A program made the position numbers and the translations under genes. From the NCBI GenBank assembly GCA_002255935.1, contig NKIO01000008.1:1-64000 (forward strand): 64,000 nt of DNA, read 5' to 3'. Shown here one piece after another: positions 25,220-34,847 of the stretch (within the stretch, counting starts at the first letter, position 1; each line of letters starts with the position of its first letter). Source of the stretch: Comamonadaceae bacterium PBBC2 (GTDB lineage: Bacteria; Pseudomonadota; Gammaproteobacteria; Burkholderiales; Burkholderiaceae_C). The notes under the pieces are model-generated. The model did no database searches, had not been told where the DNA came from, and saw only the letters and a list, made by a program, of their open reading frames with translations.

Positions 25220-26293
25220 TCAAATGGTTGCGCGCACTGTCGACAAAAACTCGTCGGACTTTGGGGTGTCCATAGGCAAATCACCCAGCTTCAACGGCGC
25301 TTGTGTTTCACCCGCAGGTTTCACCACCGGAGGGAGCGTCTTGGCAGGCATTGGCGTGAGTGACTTCGAAGCTTCAACAGGCAAAGCGGTTGGTGGCACA
25401 GGGTTGTTTCTAGCGGACTGACTGCTACCCGGCAAGCGACTGTCTTGAAAAAACCCACTGTCACCTGGCAGTTGGCTGTCCAAGTCGTCTAAAGATTTAC
25501 CGAATTGTTTCTCAATCACGGTGCGCAACTGCTTAGTCTCTAACGGCTTGACAAGATAGCCGTTGCATCCCGCCATGGAGCCTCGCACTTTGTCAAACAT
25601 ACCGTCTTTGGATGACAGCATGTAGACCGCAGTTGACTTGTGCTCAGCCGATTTTTTGATGCGCCTGCAAACTTCAAATCCGTCTATGCCCGGCATCATG
25701 ATATCCAGGAAAACGAGGGAGTACTTGGTGTGCATGAGCATCTCAAGTGCCTCATTCCCATCCACCGCAATGTCCACGCGGTGTCCGTATTCGCCGATCT
25801 TGCGTACCATGGTCTTACGTACCACGTCGCTGTCATCCACGACCAACACCGTTGCTGGCAGCGCTGTGTTAGCGACAGGAAAACTCACAACCTTGGAGGC
25901 AATGTCGGTCAATAGTTTGTTGCCAGGCAACGCCACCGTGGCTGACTTTGAGGGCGCACTGGACAAAGTTGCGTCGAGCGCAGGATTGACCTTTAGCAAC
26001 TCCACTAAACGGTCTGCGGTAGCGGGCTTGAAGGTGCCGGGAACAAAAGCGTGCATTCCTGCAAGCTGCTGCGAGCCCGTACCCAAGACCAGAGCGGGTC
26101 GGATTTGCAAATAATTCGCAAGGCGTTGTGCTGCTTCGTGATGATCGGTATTGACCACAAAGGCATCCACACGGGTTGGTATTGGCTCTTCAGGCATGAG
26201 CTGCACCTCGTTATTCAAATTACGATAGGTCACAAACTTGCGTGCCAACTCGATTTGCATTCCGGTAAATCCAACAAACACTATATTTTTCAT
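25220..26293 (-). CDS. Response regulator with degenerate N-terminal domain and Pro-rich tail (pil/chp cluster)
   Basis: A 357-residue protein. Residues ~147-265 form a full receiver domain: acidic pocket Asp153/Asp154, phospho-acceptor Asp197 in LVFLDIMMPG, Ser/Thr position Ser227 and Lys249 in YLVKPLE. The first ~110 residues resemble a second, receiver-like fold (MKNIVFVGFTGMQIELARKF) but lack the acidic residues, so they cannot be phosphorylated. The last ~90 residues are Pro/Ser-rich and probably unstructured. There is no DNA-binding or enzymatic output. It starts 1 base after the chpA stop, so it is co-transcribed. It could replace PilG, which is not present in the window. Confidence 0.8.
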   Translation of the reverse strand: MKNIVFVGFTGMQIELARKFVTYRNLNNEVQLMPEEPIPTRVDAFVVNTDHHEAAQRLANYLQIRPALVLGTGSQQLAGMHAFVPGTFKPATADRLVELLKVNPALDATLSSAPSKSATVALPGNKLLTDIASKVVSFPVANTALPATVLVVDDSDVVRKTMVRKIGEYGHRVDIAVDGNEALEMLMHTKYSLVFLDIMMPGIDGFEVCRRIKKSAEHKSTAVYMLSSKDGMFDKVRGSMAGCNGYLVKPLETKQLRTVIEKQFGKSLDDLDSQLPGDSGFFQDSRLPGSSQSARNNPVPPTALPVEASKSLTPMPAKTLPPVVKPAGETQAPLKLGDLPMDTPKSDEFLSTVRATI

Positions 26294-26294
26294 C

Positions 26295-29186
26295 TCAGGC
26301 TCCTACATAGAGAGCGTTTTTGTCCCTGCGCTCTGGGCGGTCGGTCTTTTCTGTGGCGCCGACATGTTTACGAATAGTTTCAAGCAGCTGATGGTCCGCA
26401 TAGGGCTTGACCATGAAAGCACTTACACCGGCTTCTTCGCCACGCTGGCGATGCTTGTCTTGCCCGCGCGACGTCAACAGCACTACGGGCACCGAGCGCT
26501 GTTCTGACCGGTTGCGAATGAATTCTGTGAGCTCAAAACCGTTGAGCTCAGGCATTTCCAGGTCTGTCAGGACCAAATCAAAACGGTGGTCGATACACGC
26601 TTGCATACCGGCCAAACCATCGCGTGCCACAGTCACTTTGTAGTTTTCATCGCGCAACAAGGCGCTGATGGTGTTGCGCACCGAGGCTGAGTCATCTACA
26701 ACCAAAATGTGCTTTTGCTCTTGCACGGAGGCTTTCATGTCCCTCAAACTGTCTTGGCGTACCGGCAACTGTTTGCGTGACAGGTCCAACAAATCGAGCA
26801 CGACTCCCAGTGAGCCGTCTGCCAATGTGGTCACACCGCTGATGCCCGGTAAGCGACTGATCAGTTCAGGGGTCGGTGCAATTAAAAATTCGCGCGCTTC
26901 AAAAATGCGATTCACACCGATACGCCGCAAACTGCCATCCACATCGATCACCAAGCCTGGGCGGTCCTCTGGCACGGCGGGAGCGCTGGCATAGTTGCCA
27001 TGCAGCAAACCGGGCAACCAGATGTCTTGCACAGGGGCATCCAGCGTGTTGATGACCCCACCTGCCGCGTCCGCGCGCACAAGCTGGATACTGGGAATCA
27101 AGAAGTGTTCACCGTCGGCCTCCACATGCAAGGCATGAATGGTTCCAACGGTTGCCAGCGCAAACAGGCGGAACGCAGTGCCCGCTCCAGCGTCGGATCG
27201 CACACTTACATTGCCCTGCAACGAAGAAAGCGCCTGCGTAACTGCATCCAAGCCCACGCCACGACCTGAGGTTTCGGTGACCGAGCTTCGGGTCGAGAAA
27301 CCTGGCAAGAAAATCAAGCGCTGGATCTCTTCGCGTGACAATTTGGCCTCTGGCGCAATCAGGCCGCTCCAAACTGCCTTGTCAAAGATTGCGTCATGGT
27401 CCAAGCCTTGGCCGTCATCCCGCAGAGTGGTGACAACACCGCCGCTTTGGCTGGAAAAACTCAGTTGGACGGTCCCTACTGCAGGCTTGCCCGCTGCAAT
27501 CCGTGTAGCCACGTCTTCGATACCGTGGTCGACGCTATTGCGCAACAAATGCAGTAGCGCCTCAGATAATGGCTCCAGCACCGCAGCGTCCACCCGCAGG
27601 TCGTCACCGGTTATTTCCAGGTTCACCTCCTTGCCCAGAACCGAGCTGGTTTGGCGCACCGTTCTGCGCAAACGTGAGCGTAAATCAGACAGCGGACGCA
27701 GCCGCGCCTGGGTGATCTGATACCTGGCCTCGCGCGCAAACTCCAACTGGCGTTGTGACAGCGCCGTCACTTGACGCAGTGCCGGCATCAAGTCTTCACG
27801 CGCGTTGCGGATATCGCCAATAGCTTCTGCCAGCGCCTGCGTGGCACCGGCGAGTTCGTTGTACTTGTCAAGTTCGATGGCATCAAATTCACCGGCCGGC
27901 GCGCTTGCGCTTCCCGCCGAGCTCCCTCGGCTCTGGGCAACACGCCCCAATCCCTCCAGGGTCACGCGCCGCTCAATCTCGGCCAGCCGCAGATTGGCTG
28001 TTTGCTCCAAGCTGGCGCTGCTGGCGGCGCGGGTCATGAGCTCATCGGTTTGCGTGCGTAGACGCAAATTACCGATGGCCAGTTCATTGATGACCCTGAA
28101 AATCTTGTCGAGCACTTTGGCAGGAATGCGGATTTGGGCTTCCTCCTCCGCAGTGGCCTCAGGACTGCTAACCGCAGCTGTACCGACCATGGCCGCTGAG
28201 GCCTGCTGAACGGGTTGGTGGCTCAGGACGCTGATATCCAGCGCCTCTTGCGGCACATCCAGCCCACACAGGTGGCTGGCCCAAGCGTGTACCAGCAGAG
28301 TCACGCGGCCAAAGTTCTCTGGTGCGGCGGAGTGCTCCGCAAGATGCACCAGCCCCAAATCCAGTTGGTCGCAGCCTGCCAGCATCACGGGCAACAGGCC
28401 ATCCGGGGCCACAAAGTCTTGCTCGCGAAAGAGCTCCAGTAAATCCTCCAGCGCGTGGGCCAGGGTGGCAATGCCGCGTATGCCCGCGATGGCGGCGGTA
28501 CCCTTGAGCGTGTGTGCAGCACGGTGGGCCAGCTCAAGCTGCTGAGCCGATGCGCTGGCGCGTGCCAGCGCGGTAATAGCGCCCACCAAACGTTCGACCT
28601 GGCCCGGACCTTCAGCCAAAAACCCTTCAATGACGCTTTGCTCTGCATCAGCGGGCAGTGCAAGCGACATGGCTTCTTCGCTGGGAGGCAAGAACGGCAG
28701 CGTCATCGCAGCCTGTTGCTCTTGTAGCGGCGGCGGAGACATGAGCGCAGCGCCCAGCTGAGTTAATTGCGTTTCATCCAGGGGCGTTACAAACTCTGCC
28801 TGGGCCATGTGGCCCAGTAAGGTCACGATAGTGGCCTCGTCTGGAGCTCCCACGGTCCAGGCCCGCAAGTACTCCATAAAAAACTCGGGCCAATAAGATA
28901 ACAGGGGCCCTGCCGGGGCGCGCAGCTCCAGCGGCAGGCCGGGCACCATACCGACGCCCTCACCAATCAAGCGGGCCGCTTGGGATAGCCCCGTCAGATT
29001 GATGGATTCCACAGCCGATGCCGTGCGTTCGCAAAAGTCCGCATAGGTCGTAGCTGCTACGCCCAGCGCAGCCTCGCTGGAATCATCATCCTCCAGAGCG
29101 CTGAGCTCCAGGGCCGTAACAAAAAGATCGTCCCGGCTCGACTCTGCCTCCGCGATCAACAACAGTGCAAGTTCAGCGAGTTGCAT
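26295..29186 (-). CDS. chpA: Hybrid chemotaxis-type histidine kinase (ChpA/PilL-like)
   Basis: A 963-residue CheA-type kinase for twitching/surface sensing. Order: helical N-terminus, one Hpt domain with phospho-His225 in AHTLKGTAAIAG, a dimerisation region, an HATPase with LHLLRNSVDHGIE (N box) and GRGVGLDAV (G box), a CheW-like domain, and a C-terminal receiver with Asp875 in LVLTDLEMPELNGF. Only one canonical Hpt is seen, compared with the many in Pseudomonas ChpA, so this is a compact version. It lies between pilJ and the extra response regulator, with gaps of 12 and 1 bases, in one operon. Confidence 0.9.
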   Translation of the reverse strand: MQLAELALLLIAEAESSRDDLFVTALELSALEDDDSSEAALGVAATTYADFCERTASAVESINLTGLSQAARLIGEGVGMVPGLPLELRAPAGPLLSYWPEFFMEYLRAWTVGAPDEATIVTLLGHMAQAEFVTPLDETQLTQLGAALMSPPPLQEQQAAMTLPFLPPSEEAMSLALPADAEQSVIEGFLAEGPGQVERLVGAITALARASASAQQLELAHRAAHTLKGTAAIAGIRGIATLAHALEDLLELFREQDFVAPDGLLPVMLAGCDQLDLGLVHLAEHSAAPENFGRVTLLVHAWASHLCGLDVPQEALDISVLSHQPVQQASAAMVGTAAVSSPEATAEEEAQIRIPAKVLDKIFRVINELAIGNLRLRTQTDELMTRAASSASLEQTANLRLAEIERRVTLEGLGRVAQSRGSSAGSASAPAGEFDAIELDKYNELAGATQALAEAIGDIRNAREDLMPALRQVTALSQRQLEFAREARYQITQARLRPLSDLRSRLRRTVRQTSSVLGKEVNLEITGDDLRVDAAVLEPLSEALLHLLRNSVDHGIEDVATRIAAGKPAVGTVQLSFSSQSGGVVTTLRDDGQGLDHDAIFDKAVWSGLIAPEAKLSREEIQRLIFLPGFSTRSSVTETSGRGVGLDAVTQALSSLQGNVSVRSDAGAGTAFRLFALATVGTIHALHVEADGEHFLIPSIQLVRADAAGGVINTLDAPVQDIWLPGLLHGNYASAPAVPEDRPGLVIDVDGSLRRIGVNRIFEAREFLIAPTPELISRLPGISGVTTLADGSLGVVLDLLDLSRKQLPVRQDSLRDMKASVQEQKHILVVDDSASVRNTISALLRDENYKVTVARDGLAGMQACIDHRFDLVLTDLEMPELNGFELTEFIRNRSEQRSVPVVLLTSRGQDKHRQRGEEAGVSAFMVKPYADHQLLETIRKHVGATEKTDRPERRDKNALYVGA

Positions 29187-29198
29187 GAACGGGCGCGT

Positions 29199-31451
29199 CT
29201 AGGCGAGTTTGAATTCAGACACCACCTGCACCAGGCGCGTCGAGGACTTGGTCATGGCCATGGCGTCTTCTGTGGTGCTTTGCACCACGCGCTCGGTTTG
29301 TTCTGTGGACGTTGTAATGGCCAGCGCGCGTTGGGCCAGACGCTTGGCCAGTTCCAGCTGCTCGTTGGACTCATTGGCGATGCGACCGACGGCCTCCACC
29401 AGGCGCTGCGTTGCTTGCTCGGTCTCGCGCATTTGGCCACCCGAGGTTTCAGCCACCTGAGCACCGCGCACCACATCAGAAACCGTGCGGTTCAGCGCGG
29501 CCACGGTTTCTGAGGTTTCGAGTTGAATGTTTTGCGCCAACTGGGCAATTTGCATGGTGGCGCTGCGCGACGAGTCCGCCAGCCGCTGCACCTCTTCGGT
29601 CACGACCGCAAACCCGCGACCGGCTTCGCCTGCCATGGCCGCTTGCATGGACGCATTGAGCGCCAGCACGTGCGTGCGCTCAGAGATGGAGTTGATCAAC
29701 GCTACCACCTGTGAAATCTCCTGTGAACGCTCGCCCAGGCGTTTAACCCGTTTCTCCATCTCGCCAATGGACTCGCGGATACCTCCCATCTCGCCCACGG
29801 TCGTGGTTACCGACTTCAAGGCGGCGACCGTTGCCAAGGTGGCCTGTTGCGCGGACTGGCGCGATTGGTCTGCCAGCGCAGCGACTTGCTGCATCAGCTC
29901 CGAGGCCTGGGCAATGTCCTGGGTCATTTCCAACACGCCTTTGCGATCCAGCTGCGCCTGGTTGGAAAGCATGGTTGCGTTGTTGCTCATGCGCTGCGCA
30001 GACTCCGCCACCTCGCCAGCCACCTGGCTCACGCTGGTGAGGGCTGAGCTGGTGGATTCGGCCAGCATGTTCACGGAGTCGGCCACCGTGCCCACCACGT
30101 CAGTGGACACTTGTGCGCGGGCGGTCAGGTTTCGCTGTGACAACTCGAACATGGTGCCCAGCAAGGTCACTACGGAGTTATTGAGTTGCTCGTTCTCGCT
30201 CTCGGCCTTTTGCTGGGCCTCAATACGCTCGGTCAGCAGCAAGTTGACGGTACGACCCAAATCACCCACTTCGTCTTTGGACTCAATTGCCTGCAGCGCG
30301 GTGGAGTCGCCATCCCGTACTTTTTGCACGGAGCCTTGAAGTCTGTTCACGGTGCCGGTAATGTTGCGCACAATCAAGGCCGCAATGGCCAATCCGGCCA
30401 GCGCCAACAACAACTCACCGCCCAGCACGATGATATTGGTCCGCTGCGCAGCCTGCGCACGCCGCGAAAGCACCGTGGAGAGCAGTTTTTCGGCACCCGC
30501 AGACGCCTTTAAAACTGCGGCGCGTGACACCGAAACATCCGCCTGGTAAGTGTCCGCATCGATGGTGGGAGCCTCTTTGCCCAACACCTCGCGTCGCACC
30601 ATTTGCAAAGCAGGCCCCGTGAGCTTGGTAATTTCTGCCACCGTGTCGTTCATCTCGGCTCTCATCTCAGGGGAGGCGGCCATGCCCTTGCGCATGTTCT
30701 CCGCATAGTTGAACGCAGCCCGCTCCCCTTGCTCGACCCACTTGAGGATGCGGGCGCGGTCTTCAGGGCGGAGTGCATCGCGCACAGCGGCATCGAGGTT
30801 GAAATTGGGAGGGGGATTCTCTGCAGTCTTGCGTGCTTGGGCAATTTCATTCAGGCGATCTGTCACGGGGCTGCGCAGACCGCGAATGGCTTCTGCCAAT
30901 TGGGGCAAATCAATGAGTGAAGCCCGGAAGGCATAGTAGGCACCGGCTTCTGGGTCCAAGTCGATCAGCGACCACGCGGTCACGTCTTGAACGAATGCAA
31001 TGGACTTATTGATCAGAGCTGTGTGCTCATTGATGCCTTGGCGACTGTCGAGTTTGCGGGCGTCTGTAGCAGCCTTCAGGGCGGCCCAATCCACCTTGAG
31101 ATCGGTCAGGTTTTTGGTCATGGCAGGGTCGCCCGCCGCCGACACCAATTGCTCCAGGCTGGCAAATGCGGTCTCGACTTCTGCTGCTGCCTTGCCCCGC
31201 GGTGCCGCTTTACTGTCGTTATTCAGCATGAGATAGCTGGTGGCCGTGCGGTGGTCCTGCAGGCCGAGCGTCAGAGCGTTCAATACCCGCACAAATGGCA
31301 GCCCCGCTTCCTCGCTGCGAACTACGTCAATGGTTTCCTGGTTCAGCCGAATGACTGAGTAAAGCGGGTAGGCAATCAACGCCAAGGCCACCAACCCCAG
31401 CAATGCGAACTTTTGCCATAGACGGAGTTGCGATAGGAAACTGAATTTCAT
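29199..31451 (-). CDS. pilJ: Methyl-accepting chemotaxis protein (PilJ-like)
   Basis: A 750-residue receptor. An N-terminal transmembrane helix ([20 protein letters not shown]) is followed by a large helical periplasmic domain of about 300 residues, a second membrane segment ([20 protein letters not shown]), a HAMP region, and a cytoplasmic signalling domain with the hairpin-tip-like [20 protein letters not shown] segment and the [15 protein letters not shown] block. PilJ feeds type IV pilus surface contact to ChpA. It sits between pilI-like and chpA-like genes. C-terminal pentapeptide methylation tether not seen. Confidence 0.88.
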   Translation of the reverse strand: MKFSFLSQLRLWQKFALLGLVALALIAYPLYSVIRLNQETIDVVRSEEAGLPFVRVLNALTLGLQDHRTATSYLMLNNDSKAAPRGKAAAEVETAFASLEQLVSAAGDPAMTKNLTDLKVDWAALKAATDARKLDSRQGINEHTALINKSIAFVQDVTAWSLIDLDPEAGAYYAFRASLIDLPQLAEAIRGLRSPVTDRLNEIAQARKTAENPPPNFNLDAAVRDALRPEDRARILKWVEQGERAAFNYAENMRKGMAASPEMRAEMNDTVAEITKLTGPALQMVRREVLGKEAPTIDADTYQADVSVSRAAVLKASAGAEKLLSTVLSRRAQAAQRTNIIVLGGELLLALAGLAIAALIVRNITGTVNRLQGSVQKVRDGDSTALQAIESKDEVGDLGRTVNLLLTERIEAQQKAESENEQLNNSVVTLLGTMFELSQRNLTARAQVSTDVVGTVADSVNMLAESTSSALTSVSQVAGEVAESAQRMSNNATMLSNQAQLDRKGVLEMTQDIAQASELMQQVAALADQSRQSAQQATLATVAALKSVTTTVGEMGGIRESIGEMEKRVKRLGERSQEISQVVALINSISERTHVLALNASMQAAMAGEAGRGFAVVTEEVQRLADSSRSATMQIAQLAQNIQLETSETVAALNRTVSDVVRGAQVAETSGGQMRETEQATQRLVEAVGRIANESNEQLELAKRLAQRALAITTSTEQTERVVQSTTEDAMAMTKSSTRLVQVVSEFKLA

Positions 31452-31505
31452 AGGAGGCTCTTGGTTTTGGTTTTAAGTGCAAACAGGCATGTTGAAACAA
31501 TGCGC

Positions 31506-32042
31506 TTAATTAGTGATAGCGCCCGACAAATCTTGCTTCAGGCTTTGAAACACCGCGGGCCAGCGGACTTGTGAAGCAAAACTACCGTCTTGCAAGGTCC
31601 AGACAGACGCGATGTGGGGCATCAAATGCCCGTTGGTGGACGCTACACTGATAGGCAAGCGCGTAGAGACCGCTTGCGATCTTGACTGGCCCAGAGCCAC
31701 TACCGATGGTGCTGCATTCAACGCGATAGCCCATGCGCCCATGCCATCCTCCAAGCGCAGAGCTCGGTACCTGGCCAACTTTCTGGGTTGTGTGTTGTGC
31801 GCCCAAGCATCCAGGTCCACCAAGGGGACGGCCAAGCCATTGGTTCCGAAAACGCCCAGCAGCCAGGGCGGGGAACGTGGAACCTGGGCCAGCACCAGCT
31901 CGTCCATGTATTCGCGCGATTCAGCAAACGAAAAAATCAGACGCAGGCGACCCGCCAATGCAAGCTGGCGCGACTCACCGCGCGGCGCGGATAGCGCTGT
32001 CTTTTCTATCTCCAGCTGCGGAGCAAGGGACTCAATCGACAC
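31506..32042 (-). CDS. pilI: CheW-like adaptor (PilI-like)
   Basis: A 178-residue CheW-domain protein with a divergent N-terminus of about 50 residues. The CheW fold is seen in VPRSPPWLLGVFGTNGLAVP (family: gaP.wvlGl.n.rG..ipv.dL) followed by LVDLDAWA. It couples PilJ-type receptors to the ChpA kinase. It lies between the pilH-like and pilJ-like genes. Confidence 0.8.
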   Translation of the reverse strand: MSIESLAPQLEIEKTALSAPRGESRQLALAGRLRLIFSFAESREYMDELVLAQVPRSPPWLLGVFGTNGLAVPLVDLDAWAHNTQPRKLARYRALRLEDGMGAWAIALNAAPSVVALGQSRSQAVSTRLPISVASTNGHLMPHIASVWTLQDGSFASQVRWPAVFQSLKQDLSGAITN

Positions 32043-32080
32043 AGTGAACTCTCATCGAAGCATTTGCCACAAAGCTCGGC

Positions 32081-32446
32081 TTAGCTTAGTGCCTTCACCA
32101 TGTCCAGCAAGGACTGCGGTGGGTAGGGTTTGGTGATGAAGCCCTTGACTCCTAACATTTGCCCCCAAACTCGGTCTGCCTTCTGGTCTTTGGCAGTGAC
32201 CAGTACCACCGGGATCATCTTGGTCTCGGCGCTGCCCGATAACGTTCGGGTGGCCTGAAAACCGTCCATCTCCGGCATGTTGACGTCCATGAAAATCAAA
32301 TCTGGCTTCAGCCGGCTCGCAGCCTCTACGGCCTGCTTGCCGTTTTGAGCGGTCGCAACGATATAGCCCGCACCCGTCAGGGTGGTCTCCAGTAAAGCGA
32401 GGTGTGCTGGAGCGTCATCAACGCAAAGAATGGAACGTATGGGCAT
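32081..32446 (-). CDS. pilH: CheY-like response regulator (PilH-like)
   Basis: A 121-residue single receiver domain: acidic pair Asp10/Asp11, phospho-acceptor Asp54 in LIFMDVNMPEMDGF, Thr84 in VLVTAKD and Lys106 in GFITKPY. It has no output domain. First gene of the pil/chp cluster; transcription probably starts in the 150-base gap upstream (32447-32596). Assignment as PilH rather than PilG rests on position and general resemblance. Confidence 0.82.
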   Translation of the reverse strand: MPIRSILCVDDAPAHLALLETTLTGAGYIVATAQNGKQAVEAASRLKPDLIFMDVNMPEMDGFQATRTLSGSAETKMIPVVLVTAKDQKADRVWGQMLGVKGFITKPYPPQSLLDMVKALS

Positions 32447-32596
32447 AAAATTTTTAGGTTTCTAGGGGTAATACCGAGCCGCACCAACAAGCGGGCTTTG
32501 CGTGCTTGAACCCGATCCGACTGGACTGCCTTAATTGTGACTGAACAGTATAGTTCGAATGAGGCAGTCTTGGTTGGGCAGTCATTATCATATTTA

Positions 32597-33163
32597 TCAC
32601 ATTACGCATAACTTACGGTGATGGCACCAGTGCCAGGGCTCAAACACAAAACCCTCGGGGTTGTTGCGCGGGTAGCTCATCACAAAGCCGAAGGCCTGGG
32701 CGTGTTCCTTGAGCCATGCGTACGACGCGGTGGTTTCAAACACTTCTTCTAGCGCCGCTTCCTCACTGGTGCCAATGTCGATGGCACGCCCGGTGTGGTG
32801 CTCGCTATATCCGGGCGGTGCCACGCTGGCCAGAATCTCGGCAATGGTTTGCCCCTGCGCCAGCTTGGCAGCAATGATCTCGCGCTGCCGCTCCACACTG
32901 CGGAAGGCGGACACCAACGCCAGCGGTATGGCATCGGCCCGCGCCGCCTCTTGCATCGCCAGCCAGGCGCTGCAGGTTTGTGGTGTCAGCCGGTAAGGGC
33001 TTGCCGCGTCTTGTGCTGCCCCGCGGCAGGGTACGTCCATCAGCGTCTCGGGTTCTTGGTGCAGTGCCAGCGCGCGCTTGCCCAAGACGTCGGCGGTAAT
33101 GCCGAGGTCCAGCAGCAGGGCTTGAATACGGGTCTGGTAGGGGGCGATGGCGGGAGATGTCAC
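32597..33163 (-). CDS. D-alanyl-D-alanine carboxypeptidase, VanY/M15B type
   Basis: A 188-residue zinc peptidase. Core motifs: LVSAFRSVERQREI, GYSEHHTGRAIDIG (SxHxxGxAxD: His122, Asp129) and FEPWHW (Glu175, His178), as in VanY/LdcB. No convincing signal peptide is present, so it may be cytoplasmic like LD-carboxypeptidases that recycle muropeptides, or exported by another route. The C-terminal tail (CHHRKLCVM) is unusual compared with the family. It adds to the concentration of peptidoglycan-peptide hydrolases in this window. Confidence 0.85.
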   Translation of the reverse strand: MTSPAIAPYQTRIQALLLDLGITADVLGKRALALHQEPETLMDVPCRGAAQDAASPYRLTPQTCSAWLAMQEAARADAIPLALVSAFRSVERQREIIAAKLAQGQTIAEILASVAPPGYSEHHTGRAIDIGTSEEAALEEVFETTASYAWLKEHAQAFGFVMSYPRNNPEGFVFEPWHWCHHRKLCVM

Positions 33164-33509
33164 GGGGTGAGATAGCTCTTGGTTTTTGAATTTACTATCA
33201 TTTTAGTAGCTGCTCCCGCACTATCCACGGCCTTAACGGTCTATTTGGCACCCAACTCTAACAAGAACTGCGCTGCAGAAGATTTGACTGGCATGTCTTG
33301 TGCTTCTCTCCATGCCCCGCGAAACGCCAAACTCCTCACAAAAAGCTTTAAAAGCCATAAAAATCTGACAACAGCTGATAAGAGCCTTGATTTGTAAGTA
33401 TTTGTATCTTATGATCATCCTTCCACCCGTTGGCGAGGGCACTTTTTGGTGCACAGAAGCTGCTGGGGACAGTAGTTCATCGCAATAAGAACAGGCAAAG
33501 AGGGGCGGC
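33164..33509. other. Intergenic gap between VanY-like and GGDEF genes
   Basis: A 346-base divergent region holding copy 5 of the dispersed repeat. Its 3' half is A+T-richer (around 33350-33420). No further gene or clear promoter pair was identified. Confidence 0.55.
33191..33251 (+). repeat. Dispersed intergenic repeat, copy 5
   Basis: A full-length plus-oriented copy: TTTACTATCATTTTAGTA, the perfect core GCTGCTCCCGCACTATCCA, then CGGCCTTAACGGTC and TATTTGGCAC. It lies in a divergent promoter region, which argues against a pure transcription-terminator role. Confidence 0.85.
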
Positions 33510-34847
33510 ATGGCGGCAACTTGGAAAGCGCGTTTGGGGTCTATCCGGGCCCACTTGGTGGTGCTGGTGCTGTCTAGCGTGCTGGGTTTTGCGGTGCTGT
33601 GGGTGCAGGGGCAGTACGCCCTCAACGCCCTGGAGGAGTCCGCCCACCAGATGGGCGAGGGCAAAGACATCGTGGCCGACATCCTGCCGCCGCCGCTTTA
33701 CCTCATCGAATCTCATCTCCTGGCCTACCAAATGCTGGACGCCCCGGTGGCGCAGCGCAGCGCCATTGCCAGCCAACTGAACACCCTGAAACAGCGCTAC
33801 CAAGAGCGCAATGCCCTGTGGTTTGGCCACCGCGAACACCTGGACGTGAGCGTTGCGCTTTCGCTGATGGGCACCCAAAAACAAGCGGCCGATGCCTATT
33901 GGGACTACGTGGACCGCGAATTTGTGCCCGCCGCGCTGGAAGGCCGCGATGCCGACGCCAAAAACGCGTTTGCCAGCCTGAACAAGCTCTACCAGGCGCA
34001 CCGCACGGGCGTAGACGCTACCGTCAAGCTGGCCGCCACCTGGGCCGATGCCCGAATGGAGGAGCTGCACCAGACCAAACAGCGCACGCTGCTGGTGCTG
34101 TCGCTGGTGGCGAGCTTGTGTGTGGCAGTGGCCCTGTGCTTGTTTGTGCTGGTGGGGCGGCGCATTGCCAATATGCTGGGCGCCGAGCCCGCGCAGTTGC
34201 ACCGCGAGATTGTCAAACTGACACCGCTGGAAGCGCTGGCGTCCCCAGGCCACGGCAGCGTGCTGCACGCGCTGCGGGCCGCGCAAGAGCGCCTGCAGCT
34301 CCAGGTCGCAGAAACCGAGCGCACCAACCGCGAACTGCAGGCCACACTGCACGAACTCAACCACATGGTGGGTACCGATTTGTTAACCGGCTTGTGGAGC
34401 CGCCGCCGTCTGGAAGACGCCTTGGCCAGTGAGGTAGAGCGCCACCAGCGCTACGGCCAGCCGCTGAGTCTGATGTTCGTGGACATTGACCATTTCAAGG
34501 CCGTGAATGACCAGTTTGGCCATCCGGTGGGTGACCAGGTGCTGGTGGCCTTGGCCGCGCAAATTCAATTGGCGCAGCGGGCCGTCGATTCGATTGCGCG
34601 CTGGGGCGGTGAAGAGTTTGTAGTGGTCTGCCCCAACACCAACCTGGAGACCGCAACCGCCTTGGCCCAGAGGCTGCGCGAGCGCATCGCCAAACACGAG
34701 ATTCCCCCCGTGGGGCGCATCACGCTGAGTGTGGGCGTGGCCGAATACCAGGCCCCAGAAACTTGGCGTGAATGGCTCCAGCGCGCCGATGCAGCGCTGC
34801 TGGCCGCCAAAGGCCAGGGCCGCGACCGGGTGTGGGTCGCGCCCTAG
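33510..34847 (+). CDS. Membrane-anchored diguanylate cyclase (GGDEF)
   Basis: A 445-residue protein: a transmembrane helix at ~15-33 (LVVLVLSSVLGFAVLWVQG), a helical periplasmic sensor of about 150 residues, a second helix at ~195-215 (LLVLSLVASLCVAVALCLFV), a short coiled coil (~255-285), and a GGDEF domain with DHFKAVNDQFGH and the active-site loop RWGGEEF. RAVD five residues before the loop is the RxxD inhibitory c-di-GMP site, so product inhibition is expected. No EAL domain is present. Its 3' end overlaps the convergent serine hydrolase gene by 4 bases. The signal sensed is unknown. Confidence 0.9.
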   Translation: MAATWKARLGSIRAHLVVLVLSSVLGFAVLWVQGQYALNALEESAHQMGEGKDIVADILPPPLYLIESHLLAYQMLDAPVAQRSAIASQLNTLKQRYQERNALWFGHREHLDVSVALSLMGTQKQAADAYWDYVDREFVPAALEGRDADAKNAFASLNKLYQAHRTGVDATVKLAATWADARMEELHQTKQRTLLVLSLVASLCVAVALCLFVLVGRRIANMLGAEPAQLHREIVKLTPLEALASPGHGSVLHALRAAQERLQLQVAETERTNRELQATLHELNHMVGTDLLTGLWSRRRLEDALASEVERHQRYGQPLSLMFVDIDHFKAVNDQFGHPVGDQVLVALAAQIQLAQRAVDSIARWGGEEFVVVCPNTNLETATALAQRLRERIAKHEIPPVGRITLSVGVAEYQAPETWREWLQRADAALLAAKGQGRDRVWVAP

